Assembly (NCBI RefSeq): GCF_036699995.1
Contig: NZ_CP144906.1
Coordinates: forward strand, 5,243,501 to 5,307,500
Reading direction: 5' to 3'
DNA length: 64,000 nt
Source of the DNA: Clostridium beijerinckii
GTDB lineage: Bacteria > Bacillota > Clostridia > Clostridiales > Clostridiaceae
Shown piece by piece: positions 1 to 9,149 of the stretch. The notes below the pieces were generated by a model. The model worked only from the letters and a program-made list of their open reading frames with translations, was not told the DNA's origin and ran no database searches. Each line of letters begins with the position of its first letter. Positions within the stretch are counted from its first letter, which is position 1. The position numbers and the translations under genes were made by a program.

Positions 1-297
1 AACTCTATTGTATTTGAATTTTAATTGCGAATCGTAATTAGAATGCATTAGAGTACAACCACCGCATTTTTCATAATAATTACATTCAGGTACAGTTCTT
101 TCGTCACATTTTTCTACTATATCTATAAGCTTTCCATAAGAATAATTCTTTTTATTCTTGATTATTTCTATCTTTACAGTTTCCCCTATCAAAGCTCCTG
201 GTATAAATATTGGATATCCATCTATCTTTGCGACACCCTCACCTTCATATCCCAAGGAATCTATTTTTACAATATACTCTTTATTTCTCTCTAACAC
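1..297 (-). CDS. 23S rRNA (uracil-5-)-methyltransferase RlmD/TrmA family, N-terminal part
   Basis: This is the first 99 codons of a gene that continues beyond the left edge of the window. The product begins MLERNKEYIVKI and contains a TRAM-type RNA-binding beta-barrel (residues about 1-60). A cysteine cluster follows (C64, C72, C78, C81, including CNYYEKCGGC) that matches the iron-sulfur site of RlmD/RumA-type SAM-dependent m5U methyltransferases. I chose GTG at 295-297 because the frame has a stop just upstream, no ATG is available, and AAGGA sits 9 nt before the GTG. The catalytic SAM domain is outside the window, so RlmD versus RlmCD or TrmA cannot be decided. Confidence 0.85.
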   Translation of the reverse strand, partial: MLERNKEYIVKIDSLGYEGEGVAKIDGYPIFIPGALIGETVKIEIIKNKKNYSYGKLIDIVEKCDERTVPECNYYEKCGGCTLMHSNYDSQLKFKYNRV

Positions 298-626
298 ATG
301 TACACATCCTTCATTGTTAGTATCATTTCTTAACTATAATTTTCAAATCAATATTTAAAAATACTTTCTACATTTTATCATATCTTATTCATTTATTTAA
401 GATATTTATAAATTCTTATATCCAATTAAGAACAAACTCTTAACTATTAAATTTCCACTTAATGGATATTATATTTAGACTTGACATTTCAATAATCTCC
501 TATAAAAATCAAATAATTTACTTATGCTACAATTTATTTTATCGGGTAATAAATAAGTAATTATAATTATGATATCTAGATTTAATCAACATCTTAGTAC
601 CATTAAATTATATAATTTTCCTAAAA

Positions 627-651
627 TAAAAAAAGAGCACCTTGCGGTGCT
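627..651 (-). terminator. orphan rho-independent terminator
   Basis: Read on the minus strand, AGCACC, loop GCAA and GGTGCT are followed by CTTTTTTTATTTT. The 6-bp stem with a long U-tract is a good intrinsic terminator. The nearest minus-strand gene upstream is pyk, which has its own terminator at 1125-1163, so the transcript ending here is unassigned and may be a small RNA. Confidence 0.7.
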
Positions 652-867
652 AATACAGAATCAGTTGCCATTTAATTCCATAATCATTAAATTATTATTT
701 CTCTTTTAGAGCAATAATATACATTATATATTAAATATCCTATCTTTAAATGTTAATTTTTTGTTAACTTTATATATTTCTTAAAATTTGATTACATATT
801 TATCATCTTAAGTGCATGTATATATTGGATTTTATGCTTAAGGAGCATTTAAAACCTTCCATGTAAA

Positions 868-1045
868 AAAATCGCAGGCGACTGTGGTTAAGTTCCGTAT
901 TGTACTTCGCACTCTTTTCATATGTGTAGATTTTTTTCACGCATCTGCCTTTTCGAACGCATGTGAGAAAAATCTGCACATCAGAAATAGCAGCTCTGCT
1001 GCATATAAGAACATTTTATGCAGACGAATAAGATTTCTTTTTTTA
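868..1045 (-). ncRNA. structured intergenic element, candidate small RNA or dispersed repeat
   Basis: The segment is richer in G+C than its flanks and contains nested inverted repeats. The largest pairs 920-943 with 961-981 (arms reading ATGTGTAGATTTTTTTCACG and ATGTGAGAAAAATCTGCACA). A second pairs CTGCATA with TATGCAG around 1000-1024. At the left edge the minus strand reads AGTCG-CCTG-CGATT followed by T7, which looks like an intrinsic terminator. This favours minus-strand transcription. I do not recognise the family, and a repeat or MITE-like origin is equally possible. Confidence 0.45.
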
Positions 1046-1124
1046 TTCTTTTTAAAATACCAAAACTATTTAATCAACCTTTTTTATGTTATCCACAGAT
1101 TTTACTTGAATATAAATTCCTAAA

Positions 1125-1163
1125 GAATAAAAAAGGACTTTGGTAAGATTCTTACCAAAGTCC
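1125..1163 (-). terminator. pyk transcription terminator
   Basis: GGACTTTGGTAA (1135-1146) pairs with TTACCAAAGTCC (1152-1163), and the minus strand continues TTTTTTATTC. It lies 34 bp after the pyk stop codon and ends the glycolytic transcript. Confidence 0.9.
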
Positions 1164-1196
1164 CTTTATATATATTAAAAAATTATGTTTCAAATA

Positions 1197-2618
1197 TTAT
1201 TTTACTTCGCTAATCTTTAAAAGATTTGTTGCACCAACTTGGTCTACAGGAACTCCAGCTGCTAACACAACTATATCTCCTGATTTAACAAATTCATTAT
1301 TTTTAGCTATTTCAACTGATCTTTCTAACATTTCATCAGTAGATTCCATTTTATCAGCAACTACTGGATATACTCCCCATGAGAATGCTAATTGTCTAGC
1401 AACTATTGGATCTGGAGTAACAGCTATAATTGGGCATTCTGGTCTACATTGAGAAATTCTCTTAGCAGTTGCACCAGTTTGAGTTGAAGTAATTACTGCT
1501 GCTGCTTCTAATTCATTAGCTGCATTACTAGCTGCTCTTGAAATAACTCCTGCTATAGCTGGAATATGTGTTTTAGCTTGAGAAACTGCTACTTTATATT
1601 CTAAAGATTTTTCAGTTTCTTCAGCAATCTTAGCCATTGTAGCTACAGCTTCTACTGGATAATCTCCATTAGCACTTTCTCCTGATAACATGATTGCATC
1701 AGTACCATCTAAGATAGCATTAGCAACGTCTGAAACTTCTGCTCTTGTTGGTCTTGGATTTCTCATCATAGAATCTAACATTTGAGTTGCAGTTACAACT
1801 GGTTTACCAGCTGCTTTACATTTTTTGATGATCATCTTTTGAACTGCTGGAACTTGTTCTATTGGAATTTCAACACCAAGATCTCCTCTAGCTACCATTA
1901 TAAGGTCTGAAGCTTCTAAGATTTCATCTAAGTTATCAACACCTTCTTGGTTTTCTATCTTTGAACAGATAAGGATTCTTTCTCCACCATTTGCATCAAG
2001 TATTTCTCTGATAGTCTTTACATCAGATGCTTTTCTTATGAATGAAGCAGCTATCATAGTAACTCCAACTTCACAACCGAAGATTAAATCTGATTTATCT
2101 TTTTCAGTAAGAGCTGGTAATTGGATTGATACTCCTGGTACGTTAACTCCTTTATGAGTTCCAACGAATCCAGTGTTTTGAACTTCACACTTAATAGCGT
2201 TACCTTCAACAGATTTAACAGTTAATCCTACTAAACCATCATCTATTAAAATTGTATTTCCTGGCTTAACATCATTTGCTAGTCCTGCATATGTAACTGA
2301 ACATTTAGTAGTATCACCAACTACATCCATATCTCCAGCATATACTGTAAATTCAGAACCCTTAGCTAATTCAACTTTCTTTGGTTCAAATTTACCAGTT
2401 CTTATTTCTGGTCCTTTTGTATCAAGAATTATTGCAATTTCTCTATTTAACTTCTTTGATAGTTCTTTAACTTTCTTAATTCTTCCACCGTGTTCTTCAT
2501 GGTCTCCATGTGAAAAGTTATGTCTTGAAGCATTCATTCCTGAAAGAACAACCTTTTCTAATATTTCCATATCTTCACTTGCAGGGCCAATAGTACAAAT
2601 CATTTTAGTTTTTCTCAT
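1197..2618 (-). CDS. pyk: pyruvate kinase
   Basis: A 473-residue pyruvate kinase that converts PEP and ADP to pyruvate and ATP in the cytoplasm. It opens MRKTKMICTIGPAS, carries the substrate/Mg site motif MVARGDLGVEIP, then TATQMLDSM and a C-terminal allosteric-type domain (VITSTQTGATAKRIS). It lacks the extra C-terminal PEP-utiliser domain of Bacillus Pyk, as is usual in Clostridium. An open frame extends 24 codons further upstream, but the ATG at 2616-2618 has AGGAG 9 nt before it and matches the family N-terminus. It follows pfkA by 144 bp, the conserved clostridial pfkA-pyk pairing, and is probably co-transcribed. Confidence 0.97.
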   Translation of the reverse strand: MRKTKMICTIGPASEDMEILEKVVLSGMNASRHNFSHGDHEEHGGRIKKVKELSKKLNREIAIILDTKGPEIRTGKFEPKKVELAKGSEFTVYAGDMDVVGDTTKCSVTYAGLANDVKPGNTILIDDGLVGLTVKSVEGNAIKCEVQNTGFVGTHKGVNVPGVSIQLPALTEKDKSDLIFGCEVGVTMIAASFIRKASDVKTIREILDANGGERILICSKIENQEGVDNLDEILEASDLIMVARGDLGVEIPIEQVPAVQKMIIKKCKAAGKPVVTATQMLDSMMRNPRPTRAEVSDVANAILDGTDAIMLSGESANGDYPVEAVATMAKIAEETEKSLEYKVAVSQAKTHIPAIAGVISRAASNAANELEAAAVITSTQTGATAKRISQCRPECPIIAVTPDPIVARQLAFSWGVYPVVADKMESTDEMLERSVEIAKNNEFVKSGDIVVLAAGVPVDQVGATNLLKISEVK

Positions 2619-2762
2619 TAAACTAACACTCCTCTTTCTTCGATTAGGCACATAAAATAAAATAATGTTACAAATATGCAAAATAAGCAAGCATGTTGAT
2701 TCATTATTTTTTGATTGTACCTTATTTATAAAATTTATATAAATAAACTATAAGCTAAATTA

Positions 2763-3719
2763 TTATGATAATACTTGAGCAATATCATAAAGTTCTTTAT
2801 CAAATTTACTTTCCATATCAAGAGCTTCATCTATATCTTGGTCTATTATTTTATTATCTCTAATTCCTATTACTCTTGAAGTTCCACCTTTTAATAATAC
2901 TTCTATAGCCTTTGCTCCCATTCTTGAAGCTAAAACTCTATCTGTAGCAGTAGGACTTCCTCCTCTTTGAATATGACCTAAGATTGTTGCTCTTGTTTCA
3001 ATTCCAGTTACTTCTTCAACGTACTTTGCAAGTTCAAATGCTCCTCCAATTCCTTCTGCAAGCATTATTAGATTATGCATTTTTCCTTTATTTTTACCTT
3101 CTAAGATAGTTCTACAAAGTGCATCTTTATCAAATTCCATTTCAGGAATTATAATTGCTTCTGCGCCTCCGCAGATACCTGCATATAAAGATAAATCTCC
3201 GCAGTCTCTACCCATAACTTCTACAATTGAAACTCTTTCATGTGAAGTTGAAGTATCTCTAATTTTATTTATAGCATCTACAACGGTATTTAAGGCTGTA
3301 TCAAACCCTAAAGTAAAGTCTGTGTAAGCTAAGTCATTATCAATTGTTCCTGGTAAACCTATTGTTTTAATTCCAAGCTTTGATAATAATTTTGCACCCA
3401 TAAATGAACCGTCTCCACCTATAACTACTAGAGCTTCAACACCATAAGCTTGTAATATTTTTGCAGCCTTTTTTCTTACTTCTTCATTCTTGAATTCAGG
3501 ACATCTAGCAGTCCTTAAAATTGTTCCACCTCTTTGGATTATATCAGATACTGAATTTCTATCCATGCTGAATAATTCTCCATTGATAAGTCCACTATAA
3601 CCTCTTTGTACTCCCATAACTTCAATTCCGTTATGAAGCGCAGTTCTTACTACTGCTCTAATTGCAGCATTCATGCCTGGTGCATCTCCACCACTTGTTA
3701 ACACAGCTATCTTTTTCAT
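2763..3719 (-). CDS. pfkA: 6-phosphofructokinase
   Basis: ATP-dependent 6-phosphofructokinase of 318 residues, the committed step of glycolysis. Visible motifs are [12 protein letters not shown] (nucleotide and substrate loop), VIGGDGSF, and [12 protein letters not shown] with the catalytic TIDND aspartates. Near the C-terminus are [14 protein letters not shown] residues. The length equals bacterial PfkA (about 320). The start at 3717-3719 is preceded by AAGGAGG. An upstream extension of 23 codons in the same frame reads through the leader and has no ribosome site of its own. A strong sigma-A promoter lies about 100 bp upstream, and pyk follows downstream. Confidence 0.97.
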   Translation of the reverse strand: MKKIAVLTSGGDAPGMNAAIRAVVRTALHNGIEVMGVQRGYSGLINGELFSMDRNSVSDIIQRGGTILRTARCPEFKNEEVRKKAAKILQAYGVEALVVIGGDGSFMGAKLLSKLGIKTIGLPGTIDNDLAYTDFTLGFDTALNTVVDAINKIRDTSTSHERVSIVEVMGRDCGDLSLYAGICGGAEAIIIPEMEFDKDALCRTILEGKNKGKMHNLIMLAEGIGGAFELAKYVEEVTGIETRATILGHIQRGGSPTATDRVLASRMGAKAIEVLLKGGTSRVIGIRDNKIIDQDIDEALDMESKFDKELYDIAQVLS

Positions 3720-3807
3720 AATATATATTTCCTCCTTAAAATACCGCAAAGGGACCTTAAATGACCCTTGTGTACATAATATAACCATAATTTATTAATC
3801 AAGAATT

Positions 3808-3836
3808 ATTGTACATAAATTTGAACCAATTATCAA
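3808..3836 (-). promoter_or_regulatory. sigma-A promoter of pfkA-pyk
   Basis: On the minus strand, TTGATA (3831-3836), a 17-bp spacer and TACAAT (3808-3813) precede pfkA by about 90 bp. The leader contains a small AAGGG/CCCTT hairpin near the ribosome site. Confidence 0.75.
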
Positions 3837-4175
3837 TGATATTTAACCATTTTCTGATATTATTCTAAAATAAATGTCTAAATTTTATGAAAAATTTCAC
3901 AATACAAATAATTTGAAAATTATTTTACTGAATTTATGACTATACACCGCTAAATATCATATTTTTTCATATAAGCTATCTTCATTTATAACAAGGATAG
4001 TAACTGCATTTTTATAATAGTTTTAGTGTTATAAAGCAATGAACGTAATTTGTCTTCTCTATTATAACCAATAATCGATAAATTTATATAAAATAATATA
4101 ATTTTTGTGATATTAATTTTTGTAATATTTTTCATTTGTATATTTACTAAATTTTTAATCGCATCTCGTTTCTAA
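3837..4175. other. AT-rich dnaE-pfkA intergenic region
   Basis: The remaining 339 bp between the dnaE stop and the pfkA promoter is AT-rich. I see no gene, clear terminator or repeat in it, so dnaE read-through into pfkA cannot be excluded. Confidence 0.5.
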
Positions 4176-7100
4176 TTATGAATCTAATACCTTAACATTC
4201 TCATCTCCTAAAGTTTGTCTCAATAAATTCATAACATCACTATCTAGGGAAATCCATCTATCTCTTGGCACCCTGAACTTTTGTTTTCCTTGGCTCTCAA
4301 ATATATAAATAGGCGTATCTCCAATATATTCCTTTATCAATAATTCTTTTAATTTTTTACTTAGAACAGTAGCTGCCACCTTATCATCAACTCTTAAATA
4401 TACCTTTGAAGTATTGACCTTCTCTAAAGGTTCTATACTTTCACAAATAAGTTTTGGTGGCTCATCTTCTTTCAAACTTAATCTTCCTTTAACTATTACC
4501 AAACTATCTGTTACGCATAATTCTTTTACTTTCTCCAAAGTTTTAGGGAACACTATTACTTCAATCGTTCCAGTTAAGTCTTCAAGTTTTAGGAATGCCA
4601 TTATAGAATTATTTCTTGTTACCTTCTGATTAACATTAGCAAGTATTCCTCCAAGGATTACTCTATCATTATCTTGTAATGCATCCTGCCTGTTAAACAT
4701 ATTAATTTCACCCATATCGCTCTCTAGAGAATCATCTAAAGTTTCCTGTACTAAAAATATTTTCGAAATCTCATTTGTGGTCTGCATTTTCAGACTTTGA
4801 GCATAGTCATCTAGAGGATGCCCAGTAATATAAAGTCCCGTCATCTCCTTTTCCATAGCTAATAAATTACGCTTAGTAAATTCCTTAATATTAGGATAGT
4901 TTACTTCTGGATTTTTTAATTCTTCACTTGCAAATAGGCTTATTTGCCCATCAATATTTCTTCTCTTATCACTAGATATATTATCAATTAATTTTTCATG
5001 AACAGCTAACATCTTAGATCTAAAAACATCAAAATCATCTAGAGCCCCAGCCTTTATTAAACATTCAACTGCACGCTTATTTATTGATGATGGATCCATT
5101 TTATTTATAAAATCGACCAACGATTCAAATTTACCCTTTTCTTCTCTTGCTTTCACTATGCTTGCAACAACATTAGTTCCAACATTCTTTATAGCTGCTA
5201 ATCCAAATCTAATCTTGTTCTCTTTAACAGTGAATTTAGAAAAACTTTCGTTTATATTAGGTGGTAAAACTTGTATTCCAAGTTCTTCTGCTATGCCGAT
5301 ATAGTATGCTACCTTTTCACTGATTCCCATGATTGAATTAAGCATTGCTGCAATCATCTCTACTGGATAGTACTTCATAAGATATGCTGTTTGATATCCA
5401 ACAACTGCATATGCCGCTGCATGGGATTTATTAAATGCATACGAAGCAAAGTCCATCATAGAATCGAAAATTTTATTAGCTATTTCCTCTGAAATTCCAT
5501 TTCTCACGCATCCTGGTACTATTACTTCATCATTTTCAACAATACCATGAATGAAATTTTTTCTTTCTTCTTCCATAACCTTATGTTTTTTCTTTGACAT
5601 AGCTCTTCTAACCATATCACTACGTCCCATGGAGTATCCAGCTAAATCTCTAACAGCCTGCATTACTTGCTCCTGATATACTAAACATCCATACGTAACA
5701 CTTAATATAGGCTCTAATTCTTTAGTTAAATACGTAACTTTTTCTGGATTTTTCTTTCCTTCTATGTATCTAGGAATTTCAGCCATAGGTCCTGGTCTAT
5801 AGAGCGATATTCCCGCAATAATATCTTCTAATGAATCAGGTTTTAATTCCTTCATGAATGAAGTCATTCCTGGCGATTCAAGCTGGAATACTCCGGCTGT
5901 CTTGCCTTCCCCTATCATTTTATATACTTCTTTATCTTCAAAGTCTATTTTATCTAAATCAATATCTATCCTTCTATTTTCTCTAATCATATTTATAGCA
6001 TCATTCATAACCGTCAATGTTCTAAGTCCTAAGAAATCCATCTTAAGCAGCCCAAGCTCTTCCAATGTTGTCATTCCAAATTGGGTTACTATCATTTCTT
6101 CATTCTTCTGTAGTGGAACATATTCAACTAATGGCTTTGATGCTATAACAACACCAGCAGCATGAGTAGAAGAATGCCTTGGAAGTCCCTCTAAATCCTT
6201 TGAAACATCTATTAAAGCCTTTACTCTTTCATCTGTATCATAGGCTAATTTAAGCTCTGGATTTAAGTCTAATGCCTTCTCTATAGTTATTCCAAGCATT
6301 GTTGGTATCATCTTAGCTATTCTATCAACCTCTGCATAGCTATAATTCATAGCTCTTCCAACATCCCGTATACATAGTCTAGCTGCCATTGTACCAAACG
6401 TTATTATCTGAGAAACATTACTTGCTCCATACTTCTCAACTACATAATCAATAACTTCTTGTCTTCTTTCATAGCAAAAATCACTATCTATATCAGGCAT
6501 TGATACTCTCTCTGGATTTAAGAAACGCTCAAAGATTAAACTATACTTAATCGGATCTATTTTTGTAATTCCTAACGTATATGCAACTATTGAACCTGCT
6601 GCAGATCCTCTACCTGGCCCTGTAGGTATTCCACTTTCATAAGAAAATCTAACAAAATCCCATACAATCAAAAAGTAATCAATATATCCCATTTGCTTTA
6701 TTACTTGAAGCTCATATTCTAATCTATCAACATATTCTTTAGCTTCTTCATAATTTGCTACAACCTCTTCAATTTTACTATAGTTCAAACTCTGATTTCT
6801 AAGATTTTCAAATACACTATATCTATCTATCAGACCTTTATAGCAAGTATCCCTAAGATAGTCATAAGGATCTTGACCTTCTTCTAGCGGAAATTTTGGA
6901 AGCTTAGATTCGTGAAACTTATATTCATAACTACACTCATCGGCTATCTTAATGGTGTTCTCCAAAGCCTCAGGAACATAGGAAAACATATCCCACATTT
7001 CATCTGCTGATTTTAAATAAAACTGATCTGAAGGATATCTTCTTCTATGAGGATCATCAATGGTTTTAGCTGTTTGTATACACATTAGTACATCATGTGA

Positions 7101-7751
7101 TTTAGAATCTTCCTTACTTATGTAGTGAACATCGTTGGTAGCAACTAGTGGTATACCAGTTTCATTAGATAATTTTATATTTTCTTCATTTACTCTCTTT
7201 TGTTCTTCCATTCCATGATTTTGTAACTCAATATAAAAGTCACCGTTAAAAATTTCTTTGTATGTTAAGGCTGTCTCTTTTGCTTTTTCATAATTACCTT
7301 TAAGATGGTAAGATTGTACTTCACCACCTAAACAAGCACTCAAAGCAATTAACCCTTCACTATGTTTTCTTAAATATTCATAATCTATTCTTGGCTTATA
7401 ATAAAATCCTTCAATAGATGCAACTGATACTATTTTCATTAGATTTTCATATCCAATTTGATTCTTTACTAATAAAACCAAATGGTAAGTTGAATTTTCT
7501 TTGTCTGGCTGCTTTATATGTCTAGATTTTGGTACGACATAAACTTCACATCCTAAAATAGGTTTTATATCATTTTCCTTTGCTGCCTTATAGAAATCTA
7601 CAAGCCCATATAAAACTCCATGATCAGTAATAGCAATACTCTTCATACCTAATTCTTTTGCCTTCTTCATGAGCTTTCCTATTTTCCCTGATCCATCAAG
7701 TAAACTATATTCTGTATGCAAATGTAAATGACAAAATTGTTTTTCTTCCAT
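4176..7751 (-). CDS. dnaE: DNA polymerase III alpha subunit, DnaE type
   Basis: A 1191-residue replicative DNA polymerase of the DnaE1 class. An N-terminal PHP domain starts with HLHLHTEYSLLDGSGK and continues with ALSACLGGE and NDVHY. The polymerase palm contains the catalytic aspartates in MPDIDSDFCYERR. The fingers region has the SSTHAAGVVIA and GRSDMVRRAMSKKK segments, and the C-terminus has helix-hairpin-helix and OB folds (RVILGGILANV). It is not PolC, because there is no inserted DEDD exonuclease. I chose ATG at 7749-7751, with AGGAGG 8 nt upstream; the GTG three codons earlier lies inside the ribosome site. It follows the dabb gene by 102 bp. Confidence 0.97.
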   Translation of the reverse strand: MEEKQFCHLHLHTEYSLLDGSGKIGKLMKKAKELGMKSIAITDHGVLYGLVDFYKAAKENDIKPILGCEVYVVPKSRHIKQPDKENSTYHLVLLVKNQIGYENLMKIVSVASIEGFYYKPRIDYEYLRKHSEGLIALSACLGGEVQSYHLKGNYEKAKETALTYKEIFNGDFYIELQNHGMEEQKRVNEENIKLSNETGIPLVATNDVHYISKEDSKSHDVLMCIQTAKTIDDPHRRRYPSDQFYLKSADEMWDMFSYVPEALENTIKIADECSYEYKFHESKLPKFPLEEGQDPYDYLRDTCYKGLIDRYSVFENLRNQSLNYSKIEEVVANYEEAKEYVDRLEYELQVIKQMGYIDYFLIVWDFVRFSYESGIPTGPGRGSAAGSIVAYTLGITKIDPIKYSLIFERFLNPERVSMPDIDSDFCYERRQEVIDYVVEKYGASNVSQIITFGTMAARLCIRDVGRAMNYSYAEVDRIAKMIPTMLGITIEKALDLNPELKLAYDTDERVKALIDVSKDLEGLPRHSSTHAAGVVIASKPLVEYVPLQKNEEMIVTQFGMTTLEELGLLKMDFLGLRTLTVMNDAINMIRENRRIDIDLDKIDFEDKEVYKMIGEGKTAGVFQLESPGMTSFMKELKPDSLEDIIAGISLYRPGPMAEIPRYIEGKKNPEKVTYLTKELEPILSVTYGCLVYQEQVMQAVRDLAGYSMGRSDMVRRAMSKKKHKVMEEERKNFIHGIVENDEVIVPGCVRNGISEEIANKIFDSMMDFASYAFNKSHAAAYAVVGYQTAYLMKYYPVEMIAAMLNSIMGISEKVAYYIGIAEELGIQVLPPNINESFSKFTVKENKIRFGLAAIKNVGTNVVASIVKAREEKGKFESLVDFINKMDPSSINKRAVECLIKAGALDDFDVFRSKMLAVHEKLIDNISSDKRRNIDGQISLFASEELKNPEVNYPNIKEFTKRNLLAMEKEMTGLYITGHPLDDYAQSLKMQTTNEISKIFLVQETLDDSLESDMGEINMFNRQDALQDNDRVILGGILANVNQKVTRNNSIMAFLKLEDLTGTIEVIVFPKTLEKVKELCVTDSLVIVKGRLSLKEDEPPKLICESIEPLEKVNTSKVYLRVDDKVAATVLSKKLKELLIKEYIGDTPIYIFESQGKQKFRVPRDRWISLDSDVMNLLRQTLGDENVKVLDS

Positions 7752-7853
7752 TATCCTCACCTCCTCTTTAAATTACAGTTAATTTAAAGTTTAAAATTTA
7801 CAGTTTATTTAGAATTTTTCTAACCAAACTATAAATCTTAAACCATATGTTAT

Positions 7854-8138
7854 TTAGAAATCTAAAGTTTTACTGCCTTCCATATATGGCCCTATAACCT
7901 TTTTAACTTTTTCAACATGAAATTCATTCACGTCATACGATAAATAATCTTCCTTATTATCAAACCTTGTTATGATTCCAACATCATAACTTCTATCACT
8001 TTTTATTACGTCTACCCCTACTTCTAACTGCTTTAATTCCTTGATCATTCCAGTCATAGATAATAAAGTTTTTTCTACAAACTTTAAATTTTCTGTTGTT
8101 GGCTCTTTCAATTTAAATAATACAATGTGTGTAAACAT
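7854..8138 (-). CDS. Dabb (stress-responsive alpha/beta barrel) domain protein
   Basis: A 94-residue single-domain protein. It begins MFTHIVLFKLKEPTTEN and contains LEVGVDVIKSDRSYDVGIIT and LSYDVNEFHVEKVKKVIGPY, the pattern of the Dabb family of dimeric ferredoxin-like barrels. The FHVEKV-type histidine near the C-terminus is typical. The molecular function of bacterial members is mostly unknown. It lies 23 bp after whiA and before dnaE, so it is probably part of the rapZ-yvcK-whiA transcript. AGGGAGAGG precedes the ATG. Confidence 0.85.
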   Translation of the reverse strand: MFTHIVLFKLKEPTTENLKFVEKTLLSMTGMIKELKQLEVGVDVIKSDRSYDVGIITRFDNKEDYLSYDVNEFHVEKVKKVIGPYMEGSKTLDF

Positions 8139-8161
8139 AACATCCTCTCCCTTTAATTTTA

Positions 8162-9109
8162 TTATTTGCTTGTTCGTAATTCCTCTGCTATCTTTTCTAT
8201 TTTTCTTAATCTATGATTTATTCCCGATTTTCCTACTGGAGGATCTAGCATTTCTCCTAATTCCTTCAGTGATTCATCTGGATAATTCAACCTAAGCTCT
8301 GCAATTTCTCTTAAATTATCTGGCAATCTTTGCAACCCAATCTGTGATTGGATAAGTTTTATGCTTTCAACCTGTCTTACTGCTGCATTTACAGTTTTAG
8401 AAAGATTTGCTGTCTCACAATTCACAAGTCTATTTACATTATTTCTCATTTCCTTCATTATTCTTATATTTTCGATCTCTAAAAGCGATGAATGAGCTCC
8501 TATTACATTAAGCAAATCTACTATTTGTTCTCCTTCTTTGATATATACTATAAAACTATTTTTTCTTTGTATAACCTTAGAATTTAAACTGAAAGTATTG
8601 ATTAAATTCGATAAATCTTTTGCATATTCTTCACTGTGCGTTACAAATTCCAGATGATAAGTTTTTTCTGGATTACTTATGCTTCCTCCGCCGATAAACG
8701 CTCCTCTTATATATGCTCTTTTTATATCTTCATCTTTAAAAATATACTCCTCTATTCTATAGTCCAAGCTCATTATTCCATCAATTTCTTTGAGTATTCC
8801 AGTATCGCTTAATAATCCTCTAACACCCATTTCTTCAGAAATTACTACCATATAGATATTATTCTTCTTTAAAGAGTTACTCTTTTTTACCATTAACTTC
8901 GAATGTATATTAAAATGATCCTTTAAAAGTGTAAAAATTAATCTAGCACTAGCTGGGTTTTCTGTGGTCATTTTAAAACTAAGTCCACTTCCACTAAAAG
9001 CTAATGTACCACTAACCTTCATAATAGCCGATATTTCTGCTAACGCCTCTTCCTTCGAAATATCTATATATCTGCATATCTCTCCTTTAACTTTAGATGA
9101 AAATGACAT
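8162..9109 (-). CDS. whiA: DNA-binding protein WhiA
   Basis: A 315-residue WhiA homologue. The N-terminal half is a degenerate LAGLIDADG homing-endonuclease fold (GTLAFSGSGLSFKMTTENP, then AYIRGAFIGGGSISNPEK). The C-terminal half is a helix-turn-helix (ANLSKTVNAAVRQVESI and LGEMLDPPVGKSGINHRLRK). In actinobacteria WhiA activates sporulation division genes; in Bacillus it affects division and chromosome segregation. It follows yvcK by 40 bp, the conserved rapZ-yvcK-whiA trio. The start has AAGGAAGGAA upstream. Confidence 0.95.
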   Translation of the reverse strand: MSFSSKVKGEICRYIDISKEEALAEISAIMKVSGTLAFSGSGLSFKMTTENPASARLIFTLLKDHFNIHSKLMVKKSNSLKKNNIYMVVISEEMGVRGLLSDTGILKEIDGIMSLDYRIEEYIFKDEDIKRAYIRGAFIGGGSISNPEKTYHLEFVTHSEEYAKDLSNLINTFSLNSKVIQRKNSFIVYIKEGEQIVDLLNVIGAHSSLLEIENIRIMKEMRNNVNRLVNCETANLSKTVNAAVRQVESIKLIQSQIGLQRLPDNLREIAELRLNYPDESLKELGEMLDPPVGKSGINHRLRKIEKIAEELRTSK

Positions 9110-9149
9110 TCTGTTTCCTTCCTTATCTATAAATTTTCTTATAGTTTAA

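Larger units (their letters stand above)
298..1196. other. 899-bp gene-free region
   Basis: I see no convincing protein gene here. The stretch holds an orphan terminator (627-651), a structured, relatively G+C-rich element (868-1045) and the pyk terminator (1125-1163). The 79-codon plus-strand open frame at 884-1123 lies over the structured element, has no ribosome site and shows no recognisable domain, so I do not call it a gene. Confidence 0.6.

Noticed and set aside
627..700. Resemblance of the AGCACCGCAAGGTGCT hairpin region to a tracrRNA tail
   Set aside because: Only the terminal hairpin looks alike; there is no anti-repeat, no CRISPR array and no cas9 in the window.
884..1123. 79-codon plus-strand open frame downstream of pyk
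   Set aside because: No ribosome site, no domain, and it lies across a structured element with inverted repeats and the T-rich tail.
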